NCBI RefSeq assembly: GCF_004011695.2
Contig: NC_082410.1
Coordinates: 930,001 to 994,000 of the forward strand
DNA: 64,000 nucleotides
Direction: 5' to 3'
Source of the DNA: Ascochyta rabiei
Taxonomy: Eukaryota > Ascomycota > Dothideomycetes > Pleosporales > Didymellaceae
The notes below the pieces were generated by a model. That model ran no database searches, was not told the DNA's origin, and worked only from the letters and a program-made list of their open reading frames with translations. Shown here in pieces: positions 44,172 through 56,471 of this stretch. The position numbers and the translations under genes are program-made. Every line of letters starts with the position of its first letter. The first letter of the stretch is position 1.

Positions 44172-47100
44172 ATTGTGGCGATCAATACCCGGATTGCCGT
44201 TCGGTTGTCACACAAAACGAAGTTGTGTGGCACAACCGCCGGGATCCTTTCCAGCCCATATCAACCAATCACGGTGGAGAGACCGTAGGAGCCGGACCTT
44301 GAGAGGCCTTACATGGCATTCAAACAATGCCATGAGAATCTTTTCGCTATCAGTTCACAGCCGCCAGGACTTTGTACAACTATGAGCCCCTGTGCATTTG
44401 CGGTATGGAAACTTCGGCCGACTTCTTCAACGGGGCAGAAACTCCAACCGACCTCTGCAACATGATAGTACAACAAACACTATTGGACGTGGAGATGTGG
44501 AGATGCCCATCACTGCAAGCATAGTCACACAGTTAGAAGCAATTCGATTAAGAAGAACTTGCAGACCGGAAGGTATCAGCGAATCAATTACGCAGGATTC
44601 ATGCGCACAGGCGCACAGGCATTAGACGAATTCTTACGTTGAATCAAATGTAAAACGTCGAACTCTCAACAAACGTCTCGCCAAATTTGGCAGATTGTCA
44701 ACGCTCAAATAACGGTCGCACGGTGCAAGTGATGGACACGAGGTCGGTAGGGTGGCGGCACTTTCCAGTTCACGTGGGGTAACAACCAACGATGGAACCA
44801 CTTGCTGCTTGCAAGATCATCATCGGAGGGACCTTGTGCACACGGACCTGCATGTCGCAAGGCTGGTGGTGCTGCACATTTCGGATTGCCAAACCCGGAA
44901 CACCCGCCCAGGGAGGTCCATGTTTAGGACTCGAACATCAGTGGCACAGACCTTGTTGCTGCCAGCCTACGGAACCATGTTTCGAGGTAAAGGTAGCACA
45001 ATGGTGGGGAGATTATCCACGCTGGCCGTCGATACGAGCTGATCTGGAGTGAGGCTGGTAGTTCTTGGGCCTCTACTATGGCCCAGGGGTCTTCACTGTC
45101 TACACTTCGATCTCCAACCCATGTCTTTCGCGCACCCCGAACATTGCTGCCAACTGTGCGTAAGGTACACACGCGGATCATCGCGCCCTCCGCTAAGCTA
45201 ACGTTCGTGGAGACGCAGCACGACCCCCAAAACGGGATCAAGCCTGTTCTTCGCAACGTTGCAAAGTAGTCGATTTGGCAAAAAATGTACACGCGTTGCT
45301 CTGGGCCTCGTTCATCTGTAAACTCTATTGCTGTTCTCCAACAAACAGCATCTCGAGACATGACTGTCCCTTGGTGAAACGTGAATGTTCCATGGTCAGT
45401 GTCATACAGATCGCCATATAAAGGCAACGGTAGCCTACTGGTAGGGTACCAAACAGCTGTCATGCAATCGTTTGCCAATCTGCCCAGAGTCTATTTCTCC
45501 GTTCTCCTGCCCCTCCCCCTCCCCTGTCAGTGCAATAAGCTTTCCTGTAGGGGTCCCTTTTGTAACACGGTGCGCGGTGAACAATGGATAAAACAGGGTT
45601 TGGCGTGGGCGGTGCGTGCAGACGTTGGCCACGCTTCATGTTTTGGGTCGGCCCGCGTGATGGGTTGAACGTTAGAGCGTTTCCAGGGCTTCTAAGGCTT
45701 CTGAGCGCTACTGTCTACAGTGGCGCCCTGTGCATTCGCGTTACTTGCCTTATAGCGCCGACACTAGGAGCCATGCATCACTGACAAACGGGGACCTCCA
45801 TGTATGGTTTTCGTGTTCGAATACATGCTGCTAGGATCGAAGGGGGGGGGGGCACAGCCTCGCTCTGTGGAATGGTGTGTGTTTGATTGGACTGTTAGTG
45901 CGCAGACGATCACTGGCGGAGTAATATTCCATGAATCGCAGAAGAGAACGCCTGGGCATCAAAAGCTTCGATGGACGCCGGAAGTTACCATTCGCTCGGA
46001 GCGCGCGCGCGCGCGCTATCTGCACTCACAATGACTCTGGCGTGCGCCGGGTGCACATCTTCGACGTTGCGTCTCACACCATACATAGTACACTCGACTC
46101 ATCAACGAACCCCAATGAGGATTCATGCACATGCATGACATTCGACGAACCCGTAGCCAGCACGTTCCTCTGCCCTTATCCCGATCCGGACATCCACACT
46201 GCTCGTTCTGAGTACTAGTCCATCGCTAGCTTTCCTGCCATGCGTTGACGATCCCCAGCGGTGTGTGGCGACTATCGCGCCGCACTCACGAGTAGTTTCC
46301 TGCAAGTGTACCCCTCCTATACAGTAAAACGTGTTTCCCACAAAATGCCTGTGCTTGGGGAATGTGCGTTGTTCGGGCCGAATTGCAGGTGCTATCAAAC
46401 GCCGCGCTGGCTCGGAGTACCGACGCCGTCACTTTCAGATGTCCGACTTTTCGCAGTGGCTAGAATCTCCAAGGAACCTCTGGCGCCTACTGGCGCTGTT
46501 TTCCCTTTCTCATGGCACCATGAGGCCACGATCGTATCTCTGCTAATTAACAAATTTCATCACAATCTTGCAATTTTGTAACGAGGTCAAACGTTGCTTG
46601 GCAACGTAGCCAAGGAGGATCGATTTTGCGGGCCAAGCTCCGAAGTCCTGAATCCTGTGCGGGAGCAACGTCGAGGCTTTCCGTCTGGGTTGGTTGCACA
46701 TGGGCTATGGGGCCCGGATCATTTCGAAACGAGTAACCGCTATACCCTTGTCTTTGAATTGATGATGAACTCTGAACCGGGCAGTGGCTCTGATGTTGAG
46801 AAGTATATGACGATACTAACAGCTAGAACGGACTACGTTCCGGCCGCTGATGCTCCTTTGAGTACAAGGTACCGAGTACCGGTAGCGTCTGCTCTATCGC
46901 GACGTTTGCGGAGACGCCATGTGGGATCGTTATTGGATTACTATAGTATACCCATGAGACCCTGATGGCCACGGTCTGACGGCCCACCACGTGTGAATGC
47001 ATGCCTATCCTGCATCTAGCTTGCACGTACAAAGTTTACATATTGGCTTGCGATCTCTTGGACATTTGGTTAGGTAGCTGGCATCGAGGTAGGGTCTGTG

Positions 47101-50040
47101 TTCGGCAGTTCAAGTTGGTAGGGTCAACGATGCGAAGATGCATCAACGGTTTGGTTCAGCTTGCCACTACGGCAATAAGTCGTGCGATACATCATGCAAT
47201 GAATCGTACAATGTCGATTGTAGGGTTCGTATTCGAGCAGCTAGAGGCATGTGCTGCCCTAGTTTCCTTCACCTGGACAGTGTGTATGCCTGCCGGAATC
47301 GTGTCAAAGTTCTCTAGCATGCAACATGGATCTTCTCGTTGGAATGGTTGGCTCATCCCGGACAGTGAAGATCCCACCTTTGTACACTGACCAATTAGAG
47401 GTTTACGCAGGTTCTTTCCGGTGTTGCAACGTTGAAGTTTGGACTGAGCCATGGCGCCGTGTAAATGCAGACAAGAGTATATTAGCTTCGCGTTGAGGTC
47501 GTTGGGCTCCTCTGCGGCTATGATCTTTTTCCCTTTACGTGCAGTCACTGGCCCGGCTCCCGTTTGGAAATTTGGCCCGGCCCTTTTTTCGGTAGATTAA
47601 GCATTTGGGCTCTGCTGCTCCTGGAGATCTGTGCAGAGGTAACATGGCTGCAATGCGCATGTGGAGACGGCTGTCTGATTGGTTGTTACCATGCGCCCAC
47701 GCTTCAAGATGGTGGTGGAGAATCAACTTCCCGAACGAACGAGCTCGTGGTAGCGAAGGAGGCAGTGCTGAAGCATCATTGCTTTGGAGTGAGTCGCCGG
47801 TTCGCAAGGCCTGTCCCCGACTGAGGCAGATCCTCCGATCCTTGCCCATTGAACCTGCAAGACACTGAATCGCCTGCTGCTAACGTGCAATCCCATCTGC
47901 AACAAACGCCTCGGAAACATGCTCGGCAGGATTTTGAGCACGCATCGGTTTGATTGCAGCAGCGAGGAGTGAAGCAGCGAGACATCACTAACTCTAGCCG
48001 TGATAGACTCTTCGACTGCCGGTATGTGCCAGCCTTGCCGGGCCTTAGTATTCCCTGCAGACGCCAATGACGGTTCCGCCCCTCCCCGCCGCCGTGAGTA
48101 TCACCGCCGTATGACCTCGCAATCGGCTCCACAATGAGGCCCAGTGCCTTGGCCGTCAGCGGCTGTGCTCGCCTTCCGGAGGCGGGTACCTTCCGGGTCC
48201 GCCCAGGTGTTCAGGTACCGTAGCCTCCTCGCAGCCCCAGGTCTTGGCCGCCATAGGGTCTAGAGGACTGATGTTTTGTAAAGCATTACCAATCGCGGAA
48301 TTAGGCATGTTCCTTGGCTTGAGGAGACCGCCGAGCAGCGCAAGACAAAGCCCGTACCTTGACTTTGACCATCCAAAAAAAAGACTCCAACCTGTTTCTT
48401 CAAAGCGGATGTCGACGGCTGCGGGAAGAGTGACGTGGCGTGCGTCGATGATCATCGGCTTGTGGCTTGTCGAAGCAGGGACCTTGATGTCTGTAGATGA
48501 ACGACACGAGAAGGTCAGGTTTAGGTTCGATCTGGATGTGGAAGCTCAGGTAATCGCAGCTTGTTTTCCCAATCGTCTCCATCAACTCCTTCTCTCCACT
48601 AGTTTGAGATGGACGGTGACTCGTCAGGTATGGTATGCGTACATGCAGGTGACATTTAGGAAATATTGTTCCCAGATCGTCCTCGTTGGCACAGTCTTGG
48701 GCCAGACAGTATGACAATATTCGCTCGCCTGAATGTCGCCCGAAGATGGCAGACGATGACATCGCAGGGTGCCACTGCTCCAACCTAATGTTATGTCAAC
48801 GTCACCGTGACCGCGCACCAACAGCAAGTCTTCTTTCTGAGCAGATTACAATGGAAGGAGAACTTGTAACTATATTTTTTTCCAGATTGCAGCCTGGTCT
48901 CGATTGGCTTCTGAACACATGGATTTATAGCCGCTAAGCTGCAATGTGCTACTTAACACGAAGCCTGAGGATACAAGTCGTTCCATGTATGAGCCCTTGG
49001 GCATTCTCCCAAGATGACAACAATGTTGTAGTGCTGAAAGAGATGGAAAAGCAAAGGAATTTTGATGGTGCGTGCAGAGATCCACTTGCCGTCTTGAGTC
49101 GCTTGCACAACCACCACAAATCCACATGTCTCATCTCTCACAAGCCCTGCGCATGGCCGAGTATCTTATTCCTTCTGATGACATTGTTCTGTCTCAGCCA
49201 TCTTCCAAATATACGCACTCCTGCCGGCAACAAGTGATCTGTCGGTATGGACCACCCAGCGAAACATCGTGACACCCCCGCCACTGCGTGGTGCGTCTAT
49301 CGCCGATCTAAAATACCTGGAAGCTAGAAATGGAACAGATAAGAGAGGCTTTTGTATGATGAAGGGGTCGGCATTGCGATGATGTTGGCACCTAGAACGA
49401 AGATGCACCTGGCGCGCGGCAATGGATGCACGGAAACATCGTGATGAGCAGCACAATCAGCGTCATGATGTTCACACCTTCAATATTATCCAGAATGACT
49501 GGACATCGTATGATCCTTATCGATACTGGCCGCGTGTAGAAAGACCAGTCTTGAGGATTTGAAGGATGCTGTTCTGTATCGGCGCCGTTGCCTCGTTTCG
49601 TGCGCCCCTTGCATAAATCCTTCAAAGTAATGTAGCTTACCTGCATCTTCGCTCAGTGTTGGTGCTGGCAACTCCACAACACATCTGCATCTAGAAGAGC
49701 ACCACGCCTCATATCGAGCGTCAGCGCCATGCGCTTCTTGTTTTTGGTGTCGTAGCATGTCTCGGATCCCTGGACCACGGCCGATTCGTGCAGCATGTTG
49801 CACGCGTGGGTGAGATAGATCAGGGCTAGTACGCCTACGCCGCTGAAGGATCACTGCACAGGATCCATCATGGTCAAGTGTACACTTCGAAGTATGTCTC
49901 ATAAGGCTTTATGAGCCCCTCCTCGCTTCTCATCCGCGAGCAAACACCTGTAAGCAGCAAATAAGTTTGAATTTTGAGCACTTCAGTAGCGACTGTCTCT
50001 TCACTTTCTCACCTCTTCTACTTCTCTCCAATTCTTCAGG
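44172..50040. other. 5.9-kb region without recognisable genes
   Basis: All open frames are shorter than about 185 codons and none shows a domain I know. Short features: a G homopolymer near 45842, a GC dinucleotide run (46001-46016), and a small Cys- and Trp-rich frame (44792-45052). No long terminal repeats, terminal inverted repeats or transposase motifs were found by eye. It may be promoter plus old degenerate repeat DNA. Confidence 0.45.
46001..46016. repeat. GC dinucleotide repeat
   Basis: Eight GC units, potentially Z-DNA forming, in the gene-free region. Confidence 0.8.
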
Positions 50041-51087
50041 ATGCCTCTCCCGCTCCTTGACCTTCCACCAGAGCTTCTAATCCAAATTCTCACCACCCTT
50101 CCCGTAAAATCACTCATGAAATTCGCCCAGACTTCCCGGTACGCCCGCATCCTTGCGTACTCAAACCTGCAGGCCCTTTCGCTCGCAGTGTTGTTCTCCC
50201 ATCGCTTTTCCTGGTACAACAAACTCATTTCGGCACGACATGAACCAAAGCCACCATCCCATCCAGAACACGACCCGCACAAAGTCCTCATCCAGATACC
50301 TCAAGCCTGGGATTTCGACTATTCGACGCTTCTTACTTTCCACAACAAAATCATTGCAAGCGTCTTGGACAGACATGCGCGTACGTTGCAGAAACTAGAC
50401 CTAGTTCTCTGGGCACTCTCACTACCCATAGCAAATGCCCTCACGGAGCTACCTGCACTGCACTCACTGAGTATACGCATTGAGAGCGTACAAGCGGTAC
50501 CACGAGCGAACCTTGTTCTACAACGGAAAGAAGAGCGAAGCGCATGGTCAATGCTTGCATCGGCTCCAATCTTCAAATCCCGACTCCACACCCTAAGAAT
50601 CGAGCAAGCGGAAATCAGCTCTTCCCAACTGTCTTGTCTTCTCTCTGGGATTGAGGCCAAAAGGCTGAAAGATCTGAAATTGAGCAGATGCGACATGCTC
50701 ACCAGCTCGATATGGGAAATGCCGATCCTGAAAGGCTTGCTGCGCCTTGACGTAGCGGAGTGTGTCAACATACATATCAACGAAACAGCGCTGGAAACAA
50801 TAAGCAATATGCACAAGCTGCAGGTACGTCAGCCTCACCCCGAGCTTTCCGCCGTGTGAGCTCTCCAGTGTAACGTTGCACACGATAAGCGGACACGAGC
50901 TAATTTTTGCTGTGCTACGTAGTCACTCAATCTGCATGGGTGTAGTGGCTTGGATGGCGGGATCGTGGAACAGTGGAACAAGGATGTTTGGCATGTGCCT
51001 GAGTTTGTGGCACCAAGGGCCCGTAGAGGTCTGAAAGAGATGGACATCATTGAGGTGGACCCGGAGTATATGTTCAGTGACGAGTAG
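50041..51087 (+). CDS. F-box protein
   Basis: Two exons (50041-50823 and 50923-51087, 99-nt intron) give 315 residues. The first 45 residues, MPLPLLDLPPELLIQILTTL then PVKSLMKFAQTSRYARILAYS, form a typical F-box, the motif that binds Skp1 in SCF ubiquitin ligases. The rest alternates Leu-rich helical and strand-like stretches (LHTLRIEQAEISSSQL, LKDLKLSRCDMLTSSIW, LLRLDVAECVNI), resembling irregular leucine-rich repeats for substrate binding. The second exon continues this pattern with SLNLHGCSGLDGGIVEQW, which supports the splice. The substrate is unknown. It is convergent with the next gene, 123 bp apart. Confidence 0.85.
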
Positions 51088-51210
51088 TCATTTGTCTAAT
51101 TACAAACGGGTTTGTTCGGCCTGGTGCTGAAGACCAAGTGCTTCCATCAAACAGCTGTCTTTGCGGCGGCAATCGACACTGCGCAAGTGCTTGCACTCTT
51201 GTTAATGCTT

Positions 51211-52353
51211 TCAAAAGTCAACACCTGTCATGTTCATACCCTCGCTGCTAGAGTGCGGATTGGAGCTGCTTGTGTGGGGCCCGTCATTGAGGGCAGTGCT
51301 TTGCACCATGTATCTGGCGTCGCGACTAGCCATGCCCCTCAGATACTGACTGTACTCTGAGACACGCTGGGTCTTCCTTTGCCATTCGAGCGCATGATGC
51401 GACTGACTCCCAAGGCCTTGGTGTCCCCCCGTCGTATATGCCTGCATTTGTAAACTGACTGGACCAGCTATGTGCAAGTCTTCGACGATTTTCTTGCCCT
51501 CCTTCATCGACTTCAGCTCATGCTGCGGCTGCTTGACCTTCTTTCCTATCTTTGCTCTCTTTCTGTCCATACGGTTCTTGCTCTCTACTCCTTCCCGCTC
51601 CAGACCCAAGACCACATGGTATTTCTCCTCCAGCCACGCAGCGACCATACTCGGCGCCCACCCACTCACCCAAGCCAGACCTTGAATTCCGTCATACTCG
51701 GCTGGGTCATAGAGATCGACCAACAGCTCCTCGGCATCTGCTTGCGTAATCTCGTCATTGTGCACCTGCGCTAAGATCTCTTGGTGCAAGCACTTCACCC
51801 TCGAGCGTCGGACGGCAGAGTCGATAGCTTTTACAAACGCGGTATCGTTTAGGACATTCCAGTATTGGGCCATGCTAGTGTACAAATCGGCGATATTAGG
51901 GCCGTCGGGGTAAACGGGATCGTGAACGGTGTTGAAACCGCTACCGAGACGTGCGCTGAGGATTTGGTGGATGTCTTGCATGCGAGCAAGAACAGCGTAG
52001 TATAGGTCTTCGAAGTCTTCAAGCGGGCGATGGACGGCATTCTTCACGGTACGCTGACCTAGGGTAGCCTTGATGCGTGTTTGTTCGTTGGCGTGAGACT
52101 GGATGGGGGTCGGATTGAGATGGCCGCTATGAAGGCGATCGTGGAGAGTGCGTAGGCTGGGACTGTAGGGATCGTTCTCGGGGCGACCAAATAGTGTGCT
52201 CTGCTGCACAAGGGTGGACAGGTAGCTACTAATCTCGATGATGATGTTGGTGATGTAGTCGGCGGGATACATTACAGTCGAGCTTTCCACGACGGCTTGA
52301 GTGGGAGCTGGACTAAAGGGCGGAAGAAACCCTGATTTCGTGAAGCTCGCCAT
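51211..52353 (-). CDS. Unknown conserved-looking protein, 380 residues
   Basis: Single exon from the ATG at 52353 (MASFTKSGFLPPF). The protein is soluble, with no signal or membrane segment. A helical first half (YPADYITNIIIEISSYLSTL, DFEDLYYAVLARMQDI) is followed by an acidic stretch (EITQADAEELLVDLYDPAEY), a basic region (RKRAKIGKKVKQPQHELK) that could be a nuclear localisation signal, and a low-complexity tail. An upstream extension of the frame exists without a better start. I do not recognise a domain. Codon composition and length argue that it is a real gene. Confidence 0.65.
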   Translation of the reverse strand: MASFTKSGFLPPFSPAPTQAVVESSTVMYPADYITNIIIEISSYLSTLVQQSTLFGRPENDPYSPSLRTLHDRLHSGHLNPTPIQSHANEQTRIKATLGQRTVKNAVHRPLEDFEDLYYAVLARMQDIHQILSARLGSGFNTVHDPVYPDGPNIADLYTSMAQYWNVLNDTAFVKAIDSAVRRSRVKCLHQEILAQVHNDEITQADAEELLVDLYDPAEYDGIQGLAWVSGWAPSMVAAWLEEKYHVVLGLEREGVESKNRMDRKRAKIGKKVKQPQHELKSMKEGKKIVEDLHIAGPVSLQMQAYTTGGHQGLGSQSHHALEWQRKTQRVSEYSQYLRGMASRDARYMVQSTALNDGPHTSSSNPHSSSEGMNMTGVDF

Positions 52354-52859
52354 TCCGAGGATCGTAGTATGGGGTCTGTTGTAGTAGCCCCGGTCTTCTT
52401 GCTGGTCGCGCAGGGCGGCACTGCAATGGTCTCCAGATATGATGGAGCAGATCGGTGAGATCAAAGTGGGTAAAACCTGTCGATCTGCGCAAAGAAAGGT
52501 GCAATAAAGCCGCGCAGTTGAAATTTCTGAATAGAGGGGGCTGGGGCATAACGGCGTTGAAGTGAAGGGAGGTGAAAGCGACACCGGAAGGTGGATTGTC
52601 CTTGCTTCTTTGACTCCAGTGGTCTCAGAGGCGCAGCCCGTCACACGTTGAATGGTATCGCGGCTGGGAGACCATCGCAGTTTGCATGCTGCTATTACAC
52701 CGACGAATCGAAAGTGGTAAATGCGCAGCTTGTTACTCTTGACGTCAATAATCTATTTATCATTCATCCAGTTTAACTTTGTGTTGCTCACCCTGATCCT
52801 GACCTTATTCATGCAAGCTCCGTCAACCTCAGATGATACATGACATGAAGGAAATCTTC
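52354..52859. other. Intergenic region
   Basis: Promoter of the 380-residue gene and 3' flank of the monooxygenase gene. Nothing else was recognised. Confidence 0.5.
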
Positions 52860-54771
52860 TCAAGCCCTAGTAGCGACCAAGCCTCTTAGAGACTCTCTCC
52901 CATCGAATTCCTTTAACCGTTTTGGTAGCTCTTCAGCCACCCAATCTCTGTTGACAAAAACCGCCACAAGCGCGCCCAAAGTCAATGCCCTTACTAGCCA
53001 CCTCTTCTTGTTCCCAGGCTCCACCTCTTGTCCCGTCTTCTCATCTCTATACACGAAGTCTTGTTTCCGCCAAAAAACACTCCTCCACCAGAACATAAAC
53101 TGCCAATCAGGATACATCATATTGTTGAGACCTGTCTTGGGATCGATAGCCCAATTTGTGCATCCGCTCGCCCACACGAGTTTCTTTGCTTCGCGCTGCG
53201 TCCATTCAAAGTCTTGCTGGGCGGCTTCGGGACGCACTTCGATGGTGGAGGGAACGGGGGCGAGGACGGAGGGGACCAAGGATCGTGCGCGGTAGGAGGG
53301 TAGAGTGGTCAGGATGGGAGTGAGTAGGCGCAGGGTAAAGTTGATCTGGCATTCAACGGTGTATATGACGCTGAGGTGACCAGTGACGGTGTTGGGACCC
53401 TGATATATGTCAGTGGTATATTCCTATCCGTACGTATGTGACACGAACCATCAAGACGAAGAAATTGGGAAAGTTGGGGATGACAGTGCCAAAGTAGGCT
53501 TGCGCTACGCCCTGGGTTTTGGCGTCCCACTGTGTGCTCAGTCAGCATATATGCTCTTTTGTGAGGGGTGTAACCTGTTAAACTCACGTAATTATTCAAC
53601 TTCAACCCACCTCTCCCAACGATCTCCGTTGGACAAAGCATTTGTTGTGTCGCGAACCCAATCGCTAGAACAATCGCATCGGCTTTCAATCTCCTGCCGG
53701 ATTTTGTCACAACACCATCTTCGATAATCTTCTCGACTGGATCGTCATGAATCAATTCCACGTTGTCTCTCCACAGACACTTCAAGTACTCCGTGTCAAG
53801 TACTTTCCTCTTGCACCCAATTTCGCTCCTTGGAATTAGAGCATCCCAATATTTACTTGGTGCCGCACGTTTTACATACGCCTCGTTCTCCTTCGCCAAA
53901 CCAGATCGAATCGTAGCGCCACTCTCGATAGGGAAGCCAGACCAATCAGACTCCATATCGTAATAGTGCTTTGCACGGTACAGGCGCATGGCAAGTGGAA
54001 CGTAGCGCATAACGGCCTTGAAGGCTGGAGTGTAGTAGGGGTTTTCCCGCTCAGAGAGGTACTGTGCTTGTCGGGCGAACTGGGATATTCTTCGGACGGG
54101 AGGGGTGGTTCCGACTTCGCCGGCCATGATAGGGACAAACTGGGTGGCTGAGCAGCCGTTGCCTGCATGCATTAGATCGTGAGTTCAGAGAGGTTTCTTG
54201 CGAGGCCAGAAGCAGAAGACGTACCTAGGACAACAACGTCCTTATCTGCCCAGTCGAAGGTGTGGTCCCATTTTGCAGAGTGAAACATTTTCCCCTTGAA
54301 TGTCTCCTTCCCTTCAACCTCGCATTCTTTCGGTACACTCAGACTCCCCACTCCACTAATTAGTATTTTCGCTCTCCTGATTGATCTTTCCTTCGTCTTC
54401 AGATCCAGAACGTCAACAACCCACACGTTCGCTTGCTCATCCCATGTTGCCTTCTCAACAATTGAATGAAACCTCACCCTCTCCGTGACTCGATACTGAT
54501 CTGAGACATCTCTAAAATATTTCTGGATCTCCTCGCGCATGGAATATTTTCTGCTCCAATCCGGATTCAACGCAAAGCTGTAGCTGTAGAAATGACTGGC
54601 GACGTCGCAGCCGCACCCAGGGTATGTGTTCTGCAGCCAGGTACCGCCCACATCATCGCTCTTCTCGATCAACTCAAAGTTCCGGATGCCAAATTTGCGA
54701 ATTGTTTGCACAGCAAAACCGAGACCGGACATGCCGGCACCGATTATGAGGACTTCAGTATCGAACGACAT
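52860..54771 (-). CDS. Flavin-containing monooxygenase (Baeyer-Villiger type)
   Basis: Four exons (54771-54225, 54162-53588, 53529-53449, 53399-52860) give 580 residues. The FAD-binding Rossmann motif is at the N-terminus (VLIIGAGMSGLGFA), followed by DDVGGTWLQNTYPGCGCDV, as in class B monooxygenases. The second nucleotide-binding motif VVLGNGCSATQF is formed across the first junction and should bind NADPH. AIVLAIGFATQ matches the late LATGF-type motif. The third exon is only 27 codons (WDAKTQGVAQAYFG..). Such enzymes insert oxygen into ketones or oxidise soft heteroatoms, often in secondary metabolism or steroid breakdown. A hydrophobic stretch near the C-terminus (WLVRALTLGALVAVFV) may anchor it to a membrane. 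No other biosynthetic genes flank it. Confidence 0.92.
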
Positions 54772-55377
54772 GATGTGGCAGATACCAGTGCCTCCAAAGC
54801 GAGCTCTAAGAGGAAGAAGATGAACCAGGAACAGAAAGGAGGAAGGACGCAGGTCGTGGAAAGACAGTAACGTGGCGGTAATGGTTCAGGAGGAGAGGAA
54901 GATACGATACTTATACGTTCGCGCCTAAGGGAACAGGTGGGCTCAACAGGGCCCATCGTTCGCTACATCTACACCCGCCGCCACAATAGCCAAGATCGTA
55001 CCACTGGGTCTAACGTACTATTTGGGAGCTTCTCGGAGAATTCACCAATGAGGGGTGTGCGGATGTCTGTGATCCGCGGGGTCATGTATGGGGACCCCGC
55101 ATGTTTAGACGCGTGTAGCTCGTCTCGATCCAACTCTGCATTGGGTAACCCGATGGTTGAGCAGTGTGTGCAACAAGAATATAGTTTGCGAAAATATGAT
55201 ACTTGCACTGAGAAGTGTCCCAGGGGCGTTATGGAAATAAAATGCACGCTTACAGTTGGACAATCTACATTGAGTCTTGTAACGTGGTATCTCAGATACA
55301 AACCGAACGCCTATAGACCCAGATGATCACTAAGAATGACCCACCCCTATTGCTCCGAGCGCTGTGCAAACTCATGT
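54772..55377. other. Intergenic region
   Basis: Monooxygenase promoter side and SOS7 3' flank. No gene was recognised. Confidence 0.5.
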
Positions 55378-56297
55378 TCATCCCTCCACTTCCAGCATAT
55401 CCTTCAGTGCCTTTTCAGAGGCCGTGAGCCATCGACCCTTCTCCTCAAGTTCATCACCGATACCTCCACCCTCCTCTTTTCTCCGCCTTGCCTCCTTAGC
55501 TGCTGCAACTGTGCCATGTTTCTGCGTCTCCAGAGGTTTGAGCTCGCGCTCCAGTTTTTCCAATTCCTTTGCTCGGTTTGGCAGAGATGACTGCAATTGT
55601 GCAATTTGCGCATTCAATGCAGCCAGTTCTGCCTCTCGCTCGGTGAGTAGCCTAAGTGTCTCTGGCAATGGCAAACCAAGTTCTGGGTTGCTTGATGTGG
55701 GTGTCTGATCCTGCTTCAACTGCGCAATACTAGTCTCAAGGCCCTCAATCTCAGCGGGGAGCGTCTCTAGTTGCTGCCGTCTAAATTGCATGCCATCGTA
55801 GCGCAGAGCGAGCTCTTTGCCTTTCCCCTCCAATTGCTTCAGTATCTCGGCAACTTCAAGTTTGCGTTCCTTCAGGCTCGCTTTAAGCGCAAGGATTTCG
55901 GCTTCTTTTTCGACGTTCTCTGTAGCTTCAACAAGCCGTGGCGGATCTTCGGTAAGATTGCGTAGGAATTTTTCTTTTGTGACTTGCTCTACATAAGAGA
56001 AGCGCAGCTTGCTGAACAGCTCCTGTTGTGGGCGTCAGACGTGTCCTTGCTGAAACTGCAGTCACCACAAACCTTGTAGTGCGTTAGGTCTGCCTCCAAT
56101 GCTGCAGGATGTGTGTCAACATGCTGGTCACTGTCGACTGATGCAGCTGAGTTACGCTTCTTCGAGGATTGAGGGACGTCTTTTGGCTTCAGTGGCTCTG
56201 TGATGGAAATGATCTTGAGCTCGTGATCTTGCTGTAATTGCTGAAGGGCCGAAGCCGGCGTAGGCACAGCGGATGCAGATTTGCGCGTGGCTACCAT
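55378..56297 (-). CDS. sos7: Kinetochore protein Sos7-like coiled-coil protein
   Basis: Two exons (56297-56073 and 56022-55378, 50-nt intron) give 289 residues. The junction joins LTHYK to ELFSKLRFSYVEQVTKEKFL, which I recognise as the conserved N-terminal part of the Sos7 coiled-coil domain. The rest is a long coiled coil (EKEAEILALKASLKERKLEV; LTEREAELAALNAQIAQLQ; AKELEKLERELKPLETQK). In fission yeast Sos7 binds the KNL1-family protein Spc7 at the kinetochore; Kre28 is the budding yeast counterpart. It should act in the nucleus at centromeres during mitosis. It shares a 174-bp divergent promoter with the RS-rich gene. Confidence 0.8.
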
Positions 56298-56471
56298 TGT
56301 GAGAATGTTGTATCGAGATTGTCTGTCGAGGGGAGGGGTGTTTGTTTTGGCTACGCGCGCCCGGCTCTCGTAGGGCTGAACGCCGCGGCTGTTACCTATA
56401 CAAGCCTAGCGTACCATGACGAGTATGCAACTCACTCACTCTTCACGCTTCCTCCTTCCGACACGTCAATC
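56298..56471. promoter_or_regulatory. Shared divergent promoter, SOS7 and RS-rich gene
   Basis: Only 174 bp separate the two start codons, so this stretch must hold both promoters and leaders. No individual motif was recognised. Confidence 0.55.

Noticed and set aside
44924..45478. 184-codon minus-strand frame in the gene-free interval
   Set aside because: No domain and it overlaps a shorter plus-strand frame; kept only as part of the gene-free interval.
48244..48714. 156-codon frame
   Set aside because: No start context or motif; an overlapping minus-strand frame of similar length exists.
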